Origin: Rhodamnia argentea
Taxonomy: Eukaryota; Streptophyta; Magnoliopsida; Myrtales; Myrtaceae
Length of the DNA: 64,000 bases
Reading direction: 5' to 3'
Assembly: GCF_020921035.1 (NCBI RefSeq)
Contig: NC_063151.1
Span: 558,001 to 622,000, forward strand
This document shows, in pieces, positions 12,489-23,484 of the stretch. The position numbers and the translations under genes were made by a program. Below the pieces are notes generated by a model, which saw only the letters and a program-made list of their open reading frames with translations, did no database searches and was not told where the DNA came from. Positions within the stretch are counted from its first letter, which is position 1, and every line of letters begins with the position of its first letter.

Positions 12489-14200
12489 TTATAAAGTAGT
12501 ACCACCACCATCAGACATGAGAGATGCAGCAGCAGCAGCTGCTGTTGGAACAACCCCTGTTGAGATGCCTGGCTTTGACAGATGCAAGAGCCTGAAAAGA
12601 AATAATGACAAGCAAGATGAGTATTCCAAACATTTATTCTGATGCTTCCAAGGACAATCTGCTAAACAGTGTCTTCTGACACACAAGTCTAAAACATACA
12701 TTTTATGTGGCAATTAAACACGAGATGAGCCCAATCCTAACAGCTTGCAGGAGAGAGGGCTCCTCAGGCACATATTATGATAACAAAATGATTGGACGTT
12801 TTTAAGAAACTTACGGAGCAAGATGTTCGCAAAATGAAGTCACAGCTGCAACAACTTCAGTATAATTCTCTGATGTTGCAGGAGCGGTTACTTCAACCAG
12901 CTGCATACCAGGTGTCACCGGCAAAGCCTCATCAGTCGCGTGTAGTTTTAACATCTTATTTACTGAAGACACAGTAACAGTAATCTGAACACCCCTCTGG
13001 AAGTGAAAGGCAAATCCCACTCTCAGCAGCTCATGGTCCAATTTATAGCCAAGAACATAAAAGAAACGAAGCACATTCTTGCTTGCTTTGCTTTCTACCA
13101 TGGGTCTCACAAGAACTGAAATTTGTTCAGCACCGGCACCTCTCATTGATCCCCCAACATGCCGAACAGTCCTATAGGATAATCTAATGAGTGAGATTAC
13201 ATCTTCTCTATACCATCCAAACAAACAAGGAGCAATATTTGGAAAAAATCACACCTTACCAACTAGGTTCTGGTTGCTCAAGATCACATAATATTCGAAG
13301 TTCTGAGGGTACTGCACCTGCAATGTAGCAACCAATATTTTAAGTTGGACTGACAGATAACCATGCCTCGGTTGTAGATGTGTAAAATCACCTAGATTTG
13401 GACCACTTTTCAGGCATAGCTCATGGATCCTCAAGCGTTCTTTTTGAACACCACAAAGACCTTGCAGAAGAATCTCAAGGGCCTCAACATGCTTCATAAA
13501 ATGAGGAAAGAAAAAACTGTTAAAAGTGTAGAAAAGAAACAAAAGTTAAAGCAGGAGATAGTGGAGTTAGGAATTTGAAGGTAAAGAACCATATATTGGA
13601 AAATAAACGTAAAACTTCTCATAACTCTTTCGGTTGCTTCCAGATTTTTTTCTGAAGAGATCATTTACTGCTTTGTTAGCAAAGACATCCATCAACTAGA
13701 TGATCAGAGAATGTCTAGCGCACTCAGAGACGGCAGTTTCCCAATTTAAAGCTGCAGTGTAACAGTTAATGCAATCCCAGAAAACAATATAGAGTGAAAA
13801 CTTGATGACGAATTGATGACCTCCAACTAGTTCACAACAAAATAGCAGGGTGTTCTGATTAAGAAAAAGGAACGATAATATTTCATTTTACCTTGGATAC
13901 ATGATCAAGCTTCTGATAATTCGTCGGCAAAGTTAAGAGATGATACACTAGTAGAATGATCTATAAACTGAGAACTCATATACAATCTGAAGACAAGATC
14001 ATCTCAAAAAACAGAAGCATAAGTCTGCAGCAAAGATAAAACTCCTGCCTCCTTTTATTTGCTGCGACAAGGAACTTAAAAGAACTAAAGAGAAATGAAA
14101 GAAAGCACAGAATTTTTTACAAGGATCTCGACGATGAGGTGCATAAAGCCATTTTGAGAATTACCTGTGTCTCTATAATTCCTTGGACCACGCACTCCAT
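12489..14200 (-). CDS. MED18: Mediator complex subunit 18, 217 aa, five exons
   Basis: MED18 belongs to the Mediator head module, which bridges transcription factors and RNA polymerase II in the nucleus. Exons read on the minus strand: 14165-14200 (12 codons, MECVVQGIIETQ), 13392-13491, 13260-13317, 12815-13171 and 12489-12591. All junctions are GT-AG and phases agree; the joined frame is 654 bases. The product matches the plant MED18 family throughout: HVEALEILLQGLCG, LCDLEQPEPSWTVRHVGG, then the long beta-barrel part with KNVLRFFYVLGYKLDHEL, and the Ala-rich tail ending SLMSDGGGTTL. Length is close to the Arabidopsis protein as I recall it (about 219 aa). The tiny first exon is easily missed by gene finders. 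No damage is seen, so the gene is probably active. Confidence 0.95.
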
Positions 14201-14500
14201 CAAAAAGCTTTACTGATCCGCCAGTCACTGAAACTTCAAAAGGATAAATCAACATAAGAGGAGAGCAACTCCTTAAGCAATCGCCGTGCAGAAATGAACA
14301 AATTATTCCCAGTGGGAAGCAACCCACCAGAATTTGGAGAAAAACACAAAATCACTTTTTTCTCCTTTTGAGCACAACTTGAATTCCGACCAGTTTGGAT
14401 ACTAAAGATACAAGTATCACAATCCATTTTATCAAACAGGTCATGCCACCCACAACTCAAAACACAAAGTACAGAAATAACGAGATTTCAAATTTCAACG

Positions 14501-14509
14501 TAACCCTAA
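14501..14509 (+). promoter_or_regulatory. Telo-box-like motif upstream of MED18
   Basis: The motif TAACCCTAA (telo-box core AACCCTAA) lies 300 bp upstream of the MED18 start codon, between MED18 and the divergent broken exon. Telo-boxes are common in promoters of plant growth-related and housekeeping genes. A role here is inferred from position only. Confidence 0.35.
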
Positions 14510-14767
14510 TCACTGTAGGGATGATTGGTTCTCGAGTGGATGCGGTTCCCAGCCTAGAACCGGACTCGATTCTGTGACCTGCGGTTCTTTGAAACTGGTA
14601 ACCGAATCGGTCGGTTCCGGCTAGTATGAAGCATCAACTGCGAATTCGGTTCTTTCCCACGACAACGCCCGGTCCCCCGTAAAAGAAAAAAGAATCTCTG
14701 CGAACTCCATTGAAGGATTACCAGGCTAAAGAACAAGCAAGAGAAAAGGCGCGAAATTGAGCACGCA

Positions 14768-14953
14768 ATGGAGGACGACGACGACGACTGGGATTTGAGC
14801 GCTGAAGACTTTGGATTCCCTCGAACGAAAGGCTCTCCAATAGCTCTCCCACTCTCGCGATCTCGCTCGGAACCAGCCGCAATCTCCCGTTTCCGCGACA
14901 AGCAACACCGACTGGAACGGCTCTCAGCTCGTTTCCGATTCTCGACCGAACCA
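14768..14953 (+). pseudogene. Broken first exon, possibly of an SNF2-type helicase gene
   Basis: An acidic N-terminus starts at ATG 14768 (MEDDDDDWDLSAED). One extra T near 14812 then shifts the frame: the next frame continues the expected pattern (LDSLERKALQ), meets an in-frame TAG where a Gln codon would fit, and stays open to a CCAG/GTTGGT donor at 14953. The acidic 'DDDWDLSAEELDSLE' style of start resembles what I recall from plant SMARCAL1/ZRANB3-like helicases; that identity is tentative. No later exon is found downstream, where a transposon lies instead. I read it as a remnant of a gene once divergent from MED18. Confidence 0.5.
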
Positions 14954-15364
14954 GGTTGGTTGCTCGCTTCGTTTTTCGCGTTAATACTTATATTTTGGGT
15001 AAAAAACCGGTTAAACCGAAAAGCGGATTGCTTGATCCGATTCCGAGGTAAACCGGACCAGTGCTCATCCCCAACGTAGCACGCACACTCTTCGTGAGCC
15101 TTCGTATTATGTCGTATCGGACATTCTATGACATGCGATTGATACATGATTAGCGATCTAGACACTCCAACGACATGCGAGTCTCGCATTCCGACACACC
15201 ATTTCTACAAGCACAAAATTAATTTTAAGCATTTTCAATAAATTAGGGATCCAAATATAAATCTATCAAAAATATGTACTTAGGTCATAAATCCAATTGT
15301 CCTAAAATTAATATACCCAGCCAACCCTAAAAAAAAGAAAAACTAATCGTGAATTCTTAATGAT

Positions 15365-16112
15365 AAAAGGACAAATGGAGTGTCAATATTTGTGTACGAC
15401 ATTCATTTTGGTGCTAATATTTTTTTTTGGATTACTTAAGTGTCAATTTTTTTGAAAAACGGTCATTTCAGTGCCAACTCCGGTAACCTTTGTAGGAAAT
15501 CACACGTGGCACTTACGTGGCTCATTGGAACATCTAATCAGCTAAAAAATAAATTAAAAATCAATAAAAAATCGACGCAATATTAAAAAACTAAAAAATT
15601 ATAACAAAAAACTAAAAAAAATAAAATGGTAAGCAATTGCAGCGGCAAGGGCTTTGAGCCCTTGCCACCGCCACCCCCCACCATTACCAACAACAGCCGG
15701 TGAGGGGTGGGGGATAGCTAATGGTCGGTGACCCCAGCCAAGGCCTCACCGGGATCGACGAGGCTCAATCTCTCGCCCATTCCAACTTCTCGCTTCCTAA
15801 TATTTTTTTTTTAGGTTATTTTTCTGTTTAATTTTAATATTAAAAAATTTAACTATTTTAAAGCTGAACAGTCCATGTGGGTGCCACGTGAATTGAATTT
15901 TTTTTAAAAAAATTATTACATAATATTAAAAAATTAATTAAAAAAAGGTATTGTATACTATCGGAATTGGCACTTGATGAATCGTTTTTGGCCGGAGTTG
16001 ATATTTTGGTGATCGTCTTTTTTCTCTAATTTGGCACTTAAGCGAGCAAATGAAAAAAATGAATGTCAAAGTGAGAGTCACACACAAATATTGACACTTC
16101 CAAGTGTCTTTT
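15365..16112. mobile_element. Inverted-repeat (MITE-like) element, ~750 bp
   Basis: The two ends are imperfect inverted copies for more than 50 bases, sharing AGTGTCAATATTTGTGT near each terminus. The middle holds a GC-rich patch (about 15650-15780) in otherwise AT-rich DNA. No transposase frame is present, so it is non-autonomous. No clear target-site duplication was identified. Confidence 0.7.
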
Positions 16113-16607
16113 CACTACTAGTTTTTTTATATTCATAATACAATGTGTCCCAACATGTCCTAACATGTCAGAATTTTCTATTTTTCTAAAAATTACGTGT
16201 CGGCATATCGTATCGCGAGTCTATATCGGTGGTACATGACTCACCCCCGCCCACCGCAATGGCTCCGTGTCTTCTTTTGGCTCATTTTCTAGGTTAAATC
16301 AAGAAATTCCTAAAATACATGCGTTGCGTAAACAATGCTAGTTCCCTCTCCAGCCTCTTGACATGAAAAGCTGGAATTTTTCGTTTTTTCATCTGAACTA
16401 TTTCTTAATTAACAAATTATATTTTGCTATAAAACCTTTTTTCATGGAAAAGTAATTTAAGTTCTATACTCTTCGGTAGTTCACTAGTAAATAACATTAG
16501 TCTGAGCAATTAGGAGGTTTCCTTAGATTGTGCATACCCTTGATTGGTCATAATTGATTACCTTGTTACCTTAGATAATCATCTGGTAAAGTCTATGTAT
16601 AGGCTCA

Positions 16608-16790
16608 TGCACATTTCATTATGAAATATCTATAATTTATGGATTTGCTCTTTTTATGTAAATCATTAACACAGAAAAATTAATTTATGGATTTGCTCAT
16701 GCACATTTCATTATGAAATATCTATAATTTTTTTTTCCTCAAAAGTGATTGATTTGCTCTTTTTATGTAAATCATTAATTTATGGATTAA
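16608..16790 (+). repeat. Direct repeat, two ~70-85-bp copies
   Basis: Copies at about 16608-16669 and 16695-16778 share the order CATTTCATTATGAAATATC, TTTGCTCTTTTTATG and TAAATCATTAA. It is a local AT-rich duplication in the intergenic space between a MITE and the UPF0114 gene. No function is seen. Confidence 0.75.
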
Positions 16791-17099
16791 TCTTGACTTA
16801 GCGACTTGTTTTTTCACGAGTCATTCTACCAATAAGAAAAATGTCTGACGGAGAGATCGGTGACTTTTTTCAATTTCTTGAATAGCTCAAATCGGATTGG
16901 AAATATAAGAAAAGAAAGAGAAAGATATGATCGCTACGGTTCGAAACGACCGTCGTAAAATTTTCTTCCAATGATTATGAACATTCTATAGTCAAAATAA
17001 ATCGAAATTAACACGGAAAAGAATATTTATAAAATTCCACCATAAAAAAATGAAAAAAAATTACACATGAAATGAAAGAAGTACAAGTTGCGTATGCTT

Positions 17100-17160
17100 C
17101 CTCAAAGGCATGGTCTAGGCATTTAACCATCAAGATATTTGTTCGAGTCCCTTTACAATG
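17100..17160 (+). repeat. tRNA-like / SINE-like fragment at the UPF0114 3' end
   Basis: The block contains TTGTTCGAGTCCC, which fits a polymerase III B box (GTTCRANNC), preceded by a weak A-box-like region. It touches the stop codon of the UPF0114 gene on the other strand (stop at 17153-17155), so the insertion may have supplied the end of the protein or its 3' UTR. Confidence 0.35.
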
Positions 17161-18800
17161 GATTCTTCTCCGTGACACTATCCGCGGAAGAACTACCCAA
17201 AGAAAGTCTCGAGAGGAGGAATACGCAAGCCGAGGAAAGAAGCACGGATCCTGCGAAACAAGCGAGATCCAAGCAGGTCAGGACGGGCACGCTCTTGAAC
17301 TTCACCAGCACCCCAACTTGCAGTATCATCATCATCGCGTGCCCGATCCTCGACTTGGCCTGCGAAACTGATCGCATCTCCGCCCACGCCGGGAGCCTCT
17401 GATCAAGAAACGTCAAGTAAAAAAGTTCAACCTGTGTCCTTCTGTCATCACCAAAGGGAAGATGGAAAGAATGACAGAGAAGATGGAAAAGCTCACCGCC
17501 AGATAGTAGAGGCCGAAGAGGTTGGACCCGGAAAGCCACGGCCCTCCATCACTTTTGGCCTGCGATCCGACAAACATCACGTGCAAGCTAACCCCAAACA
17601 CCAGCAGCGCTGTTCCGACTAAGAATATATCTGCATCGAGCCCCAAACAGATCAAGAACTAGAGGTGGAGAACATAGCAGAAGCGAGTGCGAACATCCGC
17701 CAAGTGGTTTCATGCCAGATCCTTAGACAGGAAGTCTGATTTATAGAACATATGCATGTACAGATGTAACAACTGGGAAACCCATTTTCTCAAAAGATCT
17801 CTCACTTCTGTGAAGTTTCAGACGAGCTAATATTACGAATGAAGGCCTAAGATATGTTTCTCCTTTTATATAGGCCAGATATCGCCAACATGCATTTGAA
17901 TAACCATCAACAGCGCGTGTTATCTCGATTCGCATCGAATGATAGAAGAGAGAGATACCTAAGCCTTCGACAAGCAGCTGCACCACGTGCCCTTGATCGG
18001 ACATCTGCGACATTGAATGGAAGTACTCCACGTACAACTCGATCACGACGAAGCAACCCTGCAACGTGATTGGCAACCCCAGTTATTTTTCTTTTTTTTT
18101 TCAGATGGATTCAGAATAATAGGAATCGTGTGGAAAGGAACTGGTCAAGTCTTTGCATGATGGGAAATAGGAGGCATGCGTGCATTGTTACCTCCACGAA
18201 ACACAACACCGAGCCCAGTAAAGATCCCGCGACGGCGAATAATGTGAAAAACCGGCAGTCGACTATCGCCTGCAAGAAACCACAACCAAATTCGTTAAGG
18301 TGGGGAAGAAAGGATCCCAAAACGACCTCAGCATCATCATTTGTTACTTCTAATGTACATAAGCAAGATACTGTATCAGCTCCTACGTTGTATGGAACTA
18401 TAGGATTCAAATGAGAAGTGGGGTTTTGTTTTATCACCTTCTCAATGAGACGCTGGACGTTTAACTTCTTCGTCCTCCTTTTCACCGCTGCTCTCAGAAT
18501 GACCAGTGCGGTGCTTGCGGCACTACCCAAAAACGGAACCAAATCCACGCCCCCGCCATTTATCCTAGGCTCGGCCGTGAACACTCTCTCGGACTCGGCA
18601 GCTACCACCGCGGCCTTCACGACCACCTGCGGTTCCCTCTTGTGATGGTTATCCTCTCTCTCAAAGCCGCTCCTTTCTCCACCCAGCGGCTCCACCAAGT
18701 TTAAGCACCTGACGGTCCTCATCGCCGCAGCAGCAAAGGACGGCGACCTAGAAGAAGAGAAAGGCCCGGTCGGGGTCCGTAACAGTCTAGTGGTCGCCAT
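17153..18800 (-). CDS. UPF0114-family membrane protein, 306 aa, five exons
   Basis: Minus-strand exons are 18438-18800, 18192-18269, 17959-18058, 17497-17630 and 17153-17398, all GT-AG with consistent phases (921 bases). Residues 1 to about 100 are Ser/Arg/Ala-rich with no strong motif, which suggests an organelle transit peptide. The UPF0114 (YqhA-like) domain covers about residues 115-290, with hydrophobic segments around RFFTLFAVAGSLLGSVLCF, the segment after GCFVVIELYVEYF, DIFLVGTALLVFGVSLHVMF and LACFAGSVLLSSACVFLL. The late motif QAKSRIGHAMMMILQVGVL is typical of the plant members as I recall them (such as AT4G19390). The molecular role of the family is not known. A TATA box lies about 75 bp upstream of the ATG. 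The stop codon abuts a SINE-like sequence, so the C-terminus may differ from relatives. Confidence 0.9.
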
Positions 18801-18870
18801 TGTTTGGGAGCTTCTAGAGAGTTTGCTTCTTGGTTTGGTGTGGTGAAGGTTGATGGCAATAGAGGGGTAT

Positions 18871-18879
18871 GTATATATG
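18871..18879 (-). promoter_or_regulatory. TATA box of the UPF0114 gene
   Basis: The minus strand reads CATATATAC about 75 bp upstream of the start codon at 18800. The spacing would give a transcription start near 18840 and a leader of about 40 bases. Inferred from position and motif. Confidence 0.6.
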
Positions 18880-18900
18880 GGGAGGCATGGACCGCCGGGA

Positions 18901-20209
18901 GGGAGGGGGAGAGAAGATTCGAGGCATATTAGTACAGTGTTGTCGTTACATGTAGAAGAAGAGGAGGAATAATAATATCAAAGACTGCGTTTGCATTGCT
19001 CTTTCGCTTTTCCTTGGAGAGGTCGGTTTTGACCTTTGAACAGTCGAAATGAAGGGAGGGGGCCGCCAGACGCATGACTCGCACGTGCCTCTTCTGCGTT
19101 TCCCCCGACGCGTGGGGCCTCGTCCATTTTTAGCCGGACAAGTGGCGGCGGGGTGTCTTTCGAGGACTTTTACGCGCGAGCGAGACTGCAATGAGGACAG
19201 ATGGGACGGTCAGGAGTTGAGTTGAGTTTGGTTACCGTCGAGGAATCGCAGACGTCGCACGTGGAGTGTAAGACCCGACCTGAACGAGCAAAAAAGTCCC
19301 ACGCCTTCCGAAAATTTTGGAGGAAGGATCCCATATAGAAACAACAAAACTGCAACGAACGGGCCCTAACATGTTTCAAAACGAAAAATCTAGAAGTAGG
19401 AGTCGTAAAGGAGATCTTTCCCATCAAGAAGCGGCCAAAATGCCAGTGAACGAGCGAGCGCGTATAGATCGCTCAATTCCTCCACCGTTCAGTAAAACCC
19501 TCATGTGCTCATTTTCCATAGAAATTGCTGACTCCAGCGATGATGCGTAAAGACTAAAATCACTACAAAAACGTCACGGCCCAAATTAGTCATCGTACCT
19601 TCGAATCATGGAATGAACGGGGCCCTAAAGTGGTTGTTTATTTTGTTCAAACAATTCAATCAGCGAAAATTTTCATCATTAGTGAAAATAAAATATATTC
19701 TTACTCAATTTCATTTTTATAAGCGATAGAAGCGATCATTTTGTAAGTCGTTATTTTCAAATCATTACTATTTCGAGAAAGAAAATCACCCTAAAAGGTA
19801 TGATTAACTTTCTCGAGGCCTTCGACAGATCGGCAATGAGATGCATTTCATTCCCCAAAGCACACGGGATAAGCCAAAGGGTTCATTGTCATCAAGGACA
19901 GTTGCTAGACGGGTGAATAGAGCGCCAACAAAGCAGGGAACATGGACAATAGGATGAACTCAGACGGTGAAACTCTAATTTTCTAACACCGTGAACATCA
20001 TCATCGTGCGGAAACCGACAACAATGGCCAACGGGCGAAATGCCAACATTTCACAATACTTTACTATCTTCGCGGTCGCGAGCAAATCGCTCTCCACAAC
20101 TGAGAGAACTCCAATCCAAGTGTGCAATTGGAGCACGCATCACATACATAACCAAGTGAAAAAACTGAATCTCACGCATTTCCTCGAGAAGTAGATTGAG
20201 CCTCGCACC
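18901..20209. other. Intergenic, no supported gene
   Basis: The first few hundred bases are the distal promoter of the UPF0114 gene and include CACGTG-type cores (GCACGTG near 19081 and 19258). The remainder is unremarkable AT-rich DNA with short chance frames only. Confidence 0.4.
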
Positions 20210-20212
20210 TTA

Positions 20213-20712
20213 GGGGCTGCATGATAACACTTCTATTTTCGATTTCTCTGCCAGAAGTCAATCTGGCAGGGAAATTCGTTTGGTAAAAACTTTGCCGAAG
20301 TAGAAATCCGTTTGGTAAAAAAATTAACCTCGGTAGGATTTATTAACCGGCAAGATTTTTAACTTCAGAAGATTTTTGGCCAACTTTGAGAAGCAATTTT
20401 TTTTTACTTCTCCACCTTAGAATTACTTCTTTGATCACACCGACCACCACCGGCCGCCCATCGCCGACCACCGCGGCCGCCGCCGCGATCGTCGCCGTTG
20501 GTCGCCGCCGCCTCCCGCCGCCCTGGTTGCCCCGCCCGCCGCCTCCGCGGCCGAAGTAAAAATTTGTTTCGGTTATCAAACGCATTTCTCTGTCAGAAAT
20601 CAACTTATGAAGCAGAAATAGAAAAAACTACTTTTACTAAAAAGCAGAAGCTGAAAAATTCACTTCTTGCTTGAATGACTTCTGGAACCGAGAAGTGTTA
20701 TCATGCACTACC
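20213..20712. mobile_element. Tourist/Harbinger-type MITE with GC-rich core, 500 bp
   Basis: The terminal inverted repeats share TGCATGATAACACTTCT close to each end. The element is flanked by TTA on both sides (up to ACCTTA, 20207-20212 and 20710-20715), the target duplication expected for PIF/Harbinger insertion. Subterminal regions repeat 'CGTTTGGTAAAAA'. The centre (about 20445-20550) is an abrupt run of CCG/CGC-rich DNA with short pseudo-coding frames. No transposase is encoded. Confidence 0.75.
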
Positions 20713-20913
20713 TTAATCCAACATCAGTCAACTCCATGCAGCACACGCCTCACACAGTGGGTGCAAACGCAACGAACTCAGAAGAGGTAGGGGTCCATAG
20801 AAAGTAAGGCTAGTCAAAATAATAATGGAATATTTCGATAGTACCACACCAAAGTACATCAGACTAGTTCAATCTTCAATGAGTAGCTAAAGATGCCTTC
20901 ACTTCATAATTAT

Positions 20914-21117
20914 TGAGAGCATGCAACCTTAGTTTGATACCTTCACCCGAGAGATTACCAAGAGAGTCCAAGTCCGAGTCCATCAATATATCCAATTGGA
21001 CCAAACTTCATTTAAAAGTTTATGCTAATGAGTTATCAGCCAATTATGATATATTAACTGCTCAACACCACATCAATTCTCCGATATGAGATTTCTCTAA
21101 CACAACTCACTCACACA
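20914..21117 (-). repeat. TRIM LTR (3' LTR in element orientation)
   Basis: This copy begins TGAGAGCATGC and ends ACACA on the plus strand. It aligns over its whole length with 22280-22484, sharing blocks such as TACCAAGAGAGTCCAAGTCCG versus its diverged partner and the terminal CTCTAACACAACTCACTCA. A polypurine tract on the minus strand adjoins it. Confidence 0.7.
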
Positions 21118-21425
21118 TGGATCTTAAGAATCCCCCCCTCGCAAGTGAACTTAGAGTTAGATCTCACTCCCCCTCAATTCATGTATCGTTTTGCATCAAC
21201 TTATCCCAACTTCATCTCTACAGTGCCGCGTTGCTTCACCACAACGCTCACTTACTCGAAAACGGCAATAATCGGAGCACGCCGTAAAAAGCCTGATACC
21301 TTCATCGGGGAGATTGCCAAGAGGGAGTTAAAGCCCGTCAACACATCCAATTGGACCCACTTTCACGCAAAAGTTTAAACCAATGAATTATCAGCCAATT
21401 ATAATATATTACCTGCTCCACACCA

Positions 21426-22197
21426 CATCAATTTTTCGATGTTGGATTTTTCTAACACAACTCAATCACACGTGTATCCTATAACAATCTCCCCCTCACA
21501 TGCAAGCTCAATGCTAGGTCTCGCTCCCCGCTTCCCCTTAATTCAAGTATCTTTTTGCATCAACTTATCTCAAGTTGAATCTCAACACCCAATTGCATAT
21601 ATTAACTACTCCACACCACATCAATTTTTCGATATTGGATTTTTCTAACACAACTCAATCACACGTGTATTCTACAACAATCTCCTCCTCACATGCGAGC
21701 TCAATGCTAGGTCTCGCTCCCCGCTTCCCCTTAATTCGGGTATCTTTTTGCATCAACTTATCTCAAGTTGAATCTCAACACCCAATTGCATATATTAATT
21801 GCTCCACACCACATCAATTTTTCGATGTTGAATTTTTCTAACACAACTTAATCACACATGTATCCTATAACAATCTCCCCCTCACATGCGATCTCAATGT
21901 TAGGTCTCGCTCCCCGCTTCCCCTTAATTCAAGTATCTTTTTGCATCAACTTATCTCAAGTTAAATCTCAACACCCAACTGCATATATTAATTGTTACAC
22001 ACCACATCAATTTTTCGATGTTGCATTTTTCTAACACAACTCAATCACATGCGTATCCTATAACAATCTCCCCCTCACATGCAAGTTCAATGTTAGGTTT
22101 CCCCTTAATTCGGGTATCTTTTTACATCAACTTATCTCAAGTTGAATCTCAACACCCAACCGCATCTCTACAAGCCCACGTCGTATCCTAACAATCT
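21426..22197 (+). repeat. 193-bp tandem array inside the TRIM, ~4 copies
   Basis: The marker CATCAATTTTTCGAT starts at 21426, 21619, 21812 and 22005, exactly 193 bases apart each time. Each unit holds an LTR-end-like block (CTAACACAACTCAATCACA), the C-rich stretch CAATCTCCCCCTCACATGC (the polypurine tract on the other strand) and internal sequence. Copies differ by few bases, so the array is younger than the LTR split. The last copy is shortened. Confidence 0.88.
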
Positions 22198-22262
22198 TCC
22201 CATCATGTGCGAGTTCAATCTTATCTCAAATTTAATTCGGGTATCTCAAATCGCAATCATCG

Positions 22263-22274
22263 GCTCTGATACTA
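22263..22274 (-). other. Primer-binding site of the TRIM
   Basis: The minus strand reads TAGTATCAGAGC, one base different from the canonical TGGTATCAGAGC. It sits five bases from the adjacent LTR, the normal position for priming by initiator tRNA-Met. Confidence 0.65.
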
Positions 22275-22279
22275 TTTGA

Positions 22280-22484
22280 TGGGAGCACGCAGCGTAAGTT
22301 CGATACTTTTACCCGTGAAGATTGCCAAGAGGAAATCCAAGTCCGAACCTGTCAATATATTTAGTTGGACTCACCTTCACTCAAAAGTTTAAGTCAATAA
22401 GTTGTCAGCCAACTAGAATATATTAATTGTTTCACATCATATCAATTCTTCGATGTGGGATTCTCTAACACAACTCACTCATGC
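22280..22484 (-). repeat. TRIM LTR (5' LTR in element orientation)
   Basis: Plus-strand text begins TGGGAGCACGCAGCG and ends CTCACTCATGCA, matching the copy at 20914-21117 in order and spacing, with numerous substitutions. The primer-binding site lies immediately to its left. Confidence 0.7.
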
Positions 22485-22526
22485 ATCCTAATAATAATGA
22501 CCAACATTCAATGGCTCTCATCCTAT

Positions 22527-22558
22527 TATGTTTGCTGCAATTGCTTGCAGCAAACATA
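22527..22558. repeat. Perfect 14-bp hairpin with 4-base loop
   Basis: The arm TATGTTTGCTGCAA is followed by TTGC and then by its exact reverse complement TTGCAGCAAACATA. It lies about 40 bp outside the TRIM. A perfect 14/14 stem is unlikely by chance at any one site; its role is unknown. Confidence 0.8.
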
Positions 22559-23484
22559 GACAAGATAGAATACTTTGGCTAGTCGGCCGAAAAAAATCAT
22601 GCTATCACTTTGGTTCACTTTGGTTCAACAAGATTGGCAACGTTCTTGATGTCGAATCACAAACAACAATATTTTACGTAAGAAAGCAATTGATATTATT
22701 GGCAGGAAATCATACATAACGATTATGGTCGCCCCAGTTCAACTTCAGGAAGTCATAAGCATCCAATATATTTTCCACTAGGTAATTACGAAAGGTTAAA
22801 TGTCCAATACCTAGTTTAATGCAAAACCTGAGGCAATCTAATGAGCCATATAAACCAACGATATGCAAGTTATTTTCTCCATCTAACATCAAGAATAATG
22901 AGATCATTTGGGAGATTCCACCCAGAATGTATGACCTATCTAAATCTAAGTACATTATAGTAGGCCAACAATGTCAAAGTTGAGAAGCATATAAACCTTT
23001 AGATACTTTTAAAACAATGTATACAATGCGAACGGAAATTATAACATCACCACCAAGAAGCAACATGGGTGGGGATAAAAAAAGAAATCAAAACTTGGAA
23101 ACGCCATCGACTTTCGGAAGCAAAAACCAAACAGATTAATGAGTCGAAAGCATTGTGAAAAAAATGAACCTAGAAGCCAACAGAAGAACCACGCAACATT
23201 AAAAAATGTCTCATAGATTCCATCGCTGAGAACTTTTAGGAGTCACTGCGATAGGAGCGGGTCACGTCATGGCAATCTCACATCAATAAAGATCTCGCAC
23301 AAATTGGAAGAGTGTCAAATGTGGTATCAGCAGCACCCTCAAAATCACTTCACGGAAGAAAAGGGCAAAAGTTCTAAGTGGGAAAGTTTAAGAAGATGGC
23401 ATCGAAGCCAATAGTAAAGCCACTGCTTCAAAAACTGTACCAGGAAAACCAGAATATTCACCGATACGCAACTAGTTGCACTAT

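Larger units (their letters stand above)
20914..22485 (-). mobile_element. TRIM-like miniature LTR retroelement with expanded interior
   Basis: Two diverged direct repeats of about 205 bp bound the element (20914-21117 and 22280-22484), both starting TG at the plus-strand left end. Just inside the right copy the minus strand reads TAGTATCAGAGC (22263-22274), close to the primer-binding site TGGTATCAGAGC complementary to initiator tRNA-Met. Just inside the left copy the minus strand has a G-rich polypurine run (about 21131-21139). This polarity places the element on the minus strand. No gag or pol is present. The interior is dominated by a 193-bp tandem array and a partial third LTR-like copy (about 21290-21470). 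LTR size and lack of coding fit the TRIM class. No exact 5-bp target duplication was seen. Confidence 0.75.

Noticed and set aside
21426..22197. Regularly spaced repeats that could suggest a CRISPR array
   Set aside because: The whole 193-bp unit is repeated without unique spacers, and the window is a plant nuclear genome; it is a tandem array in a TRIM.
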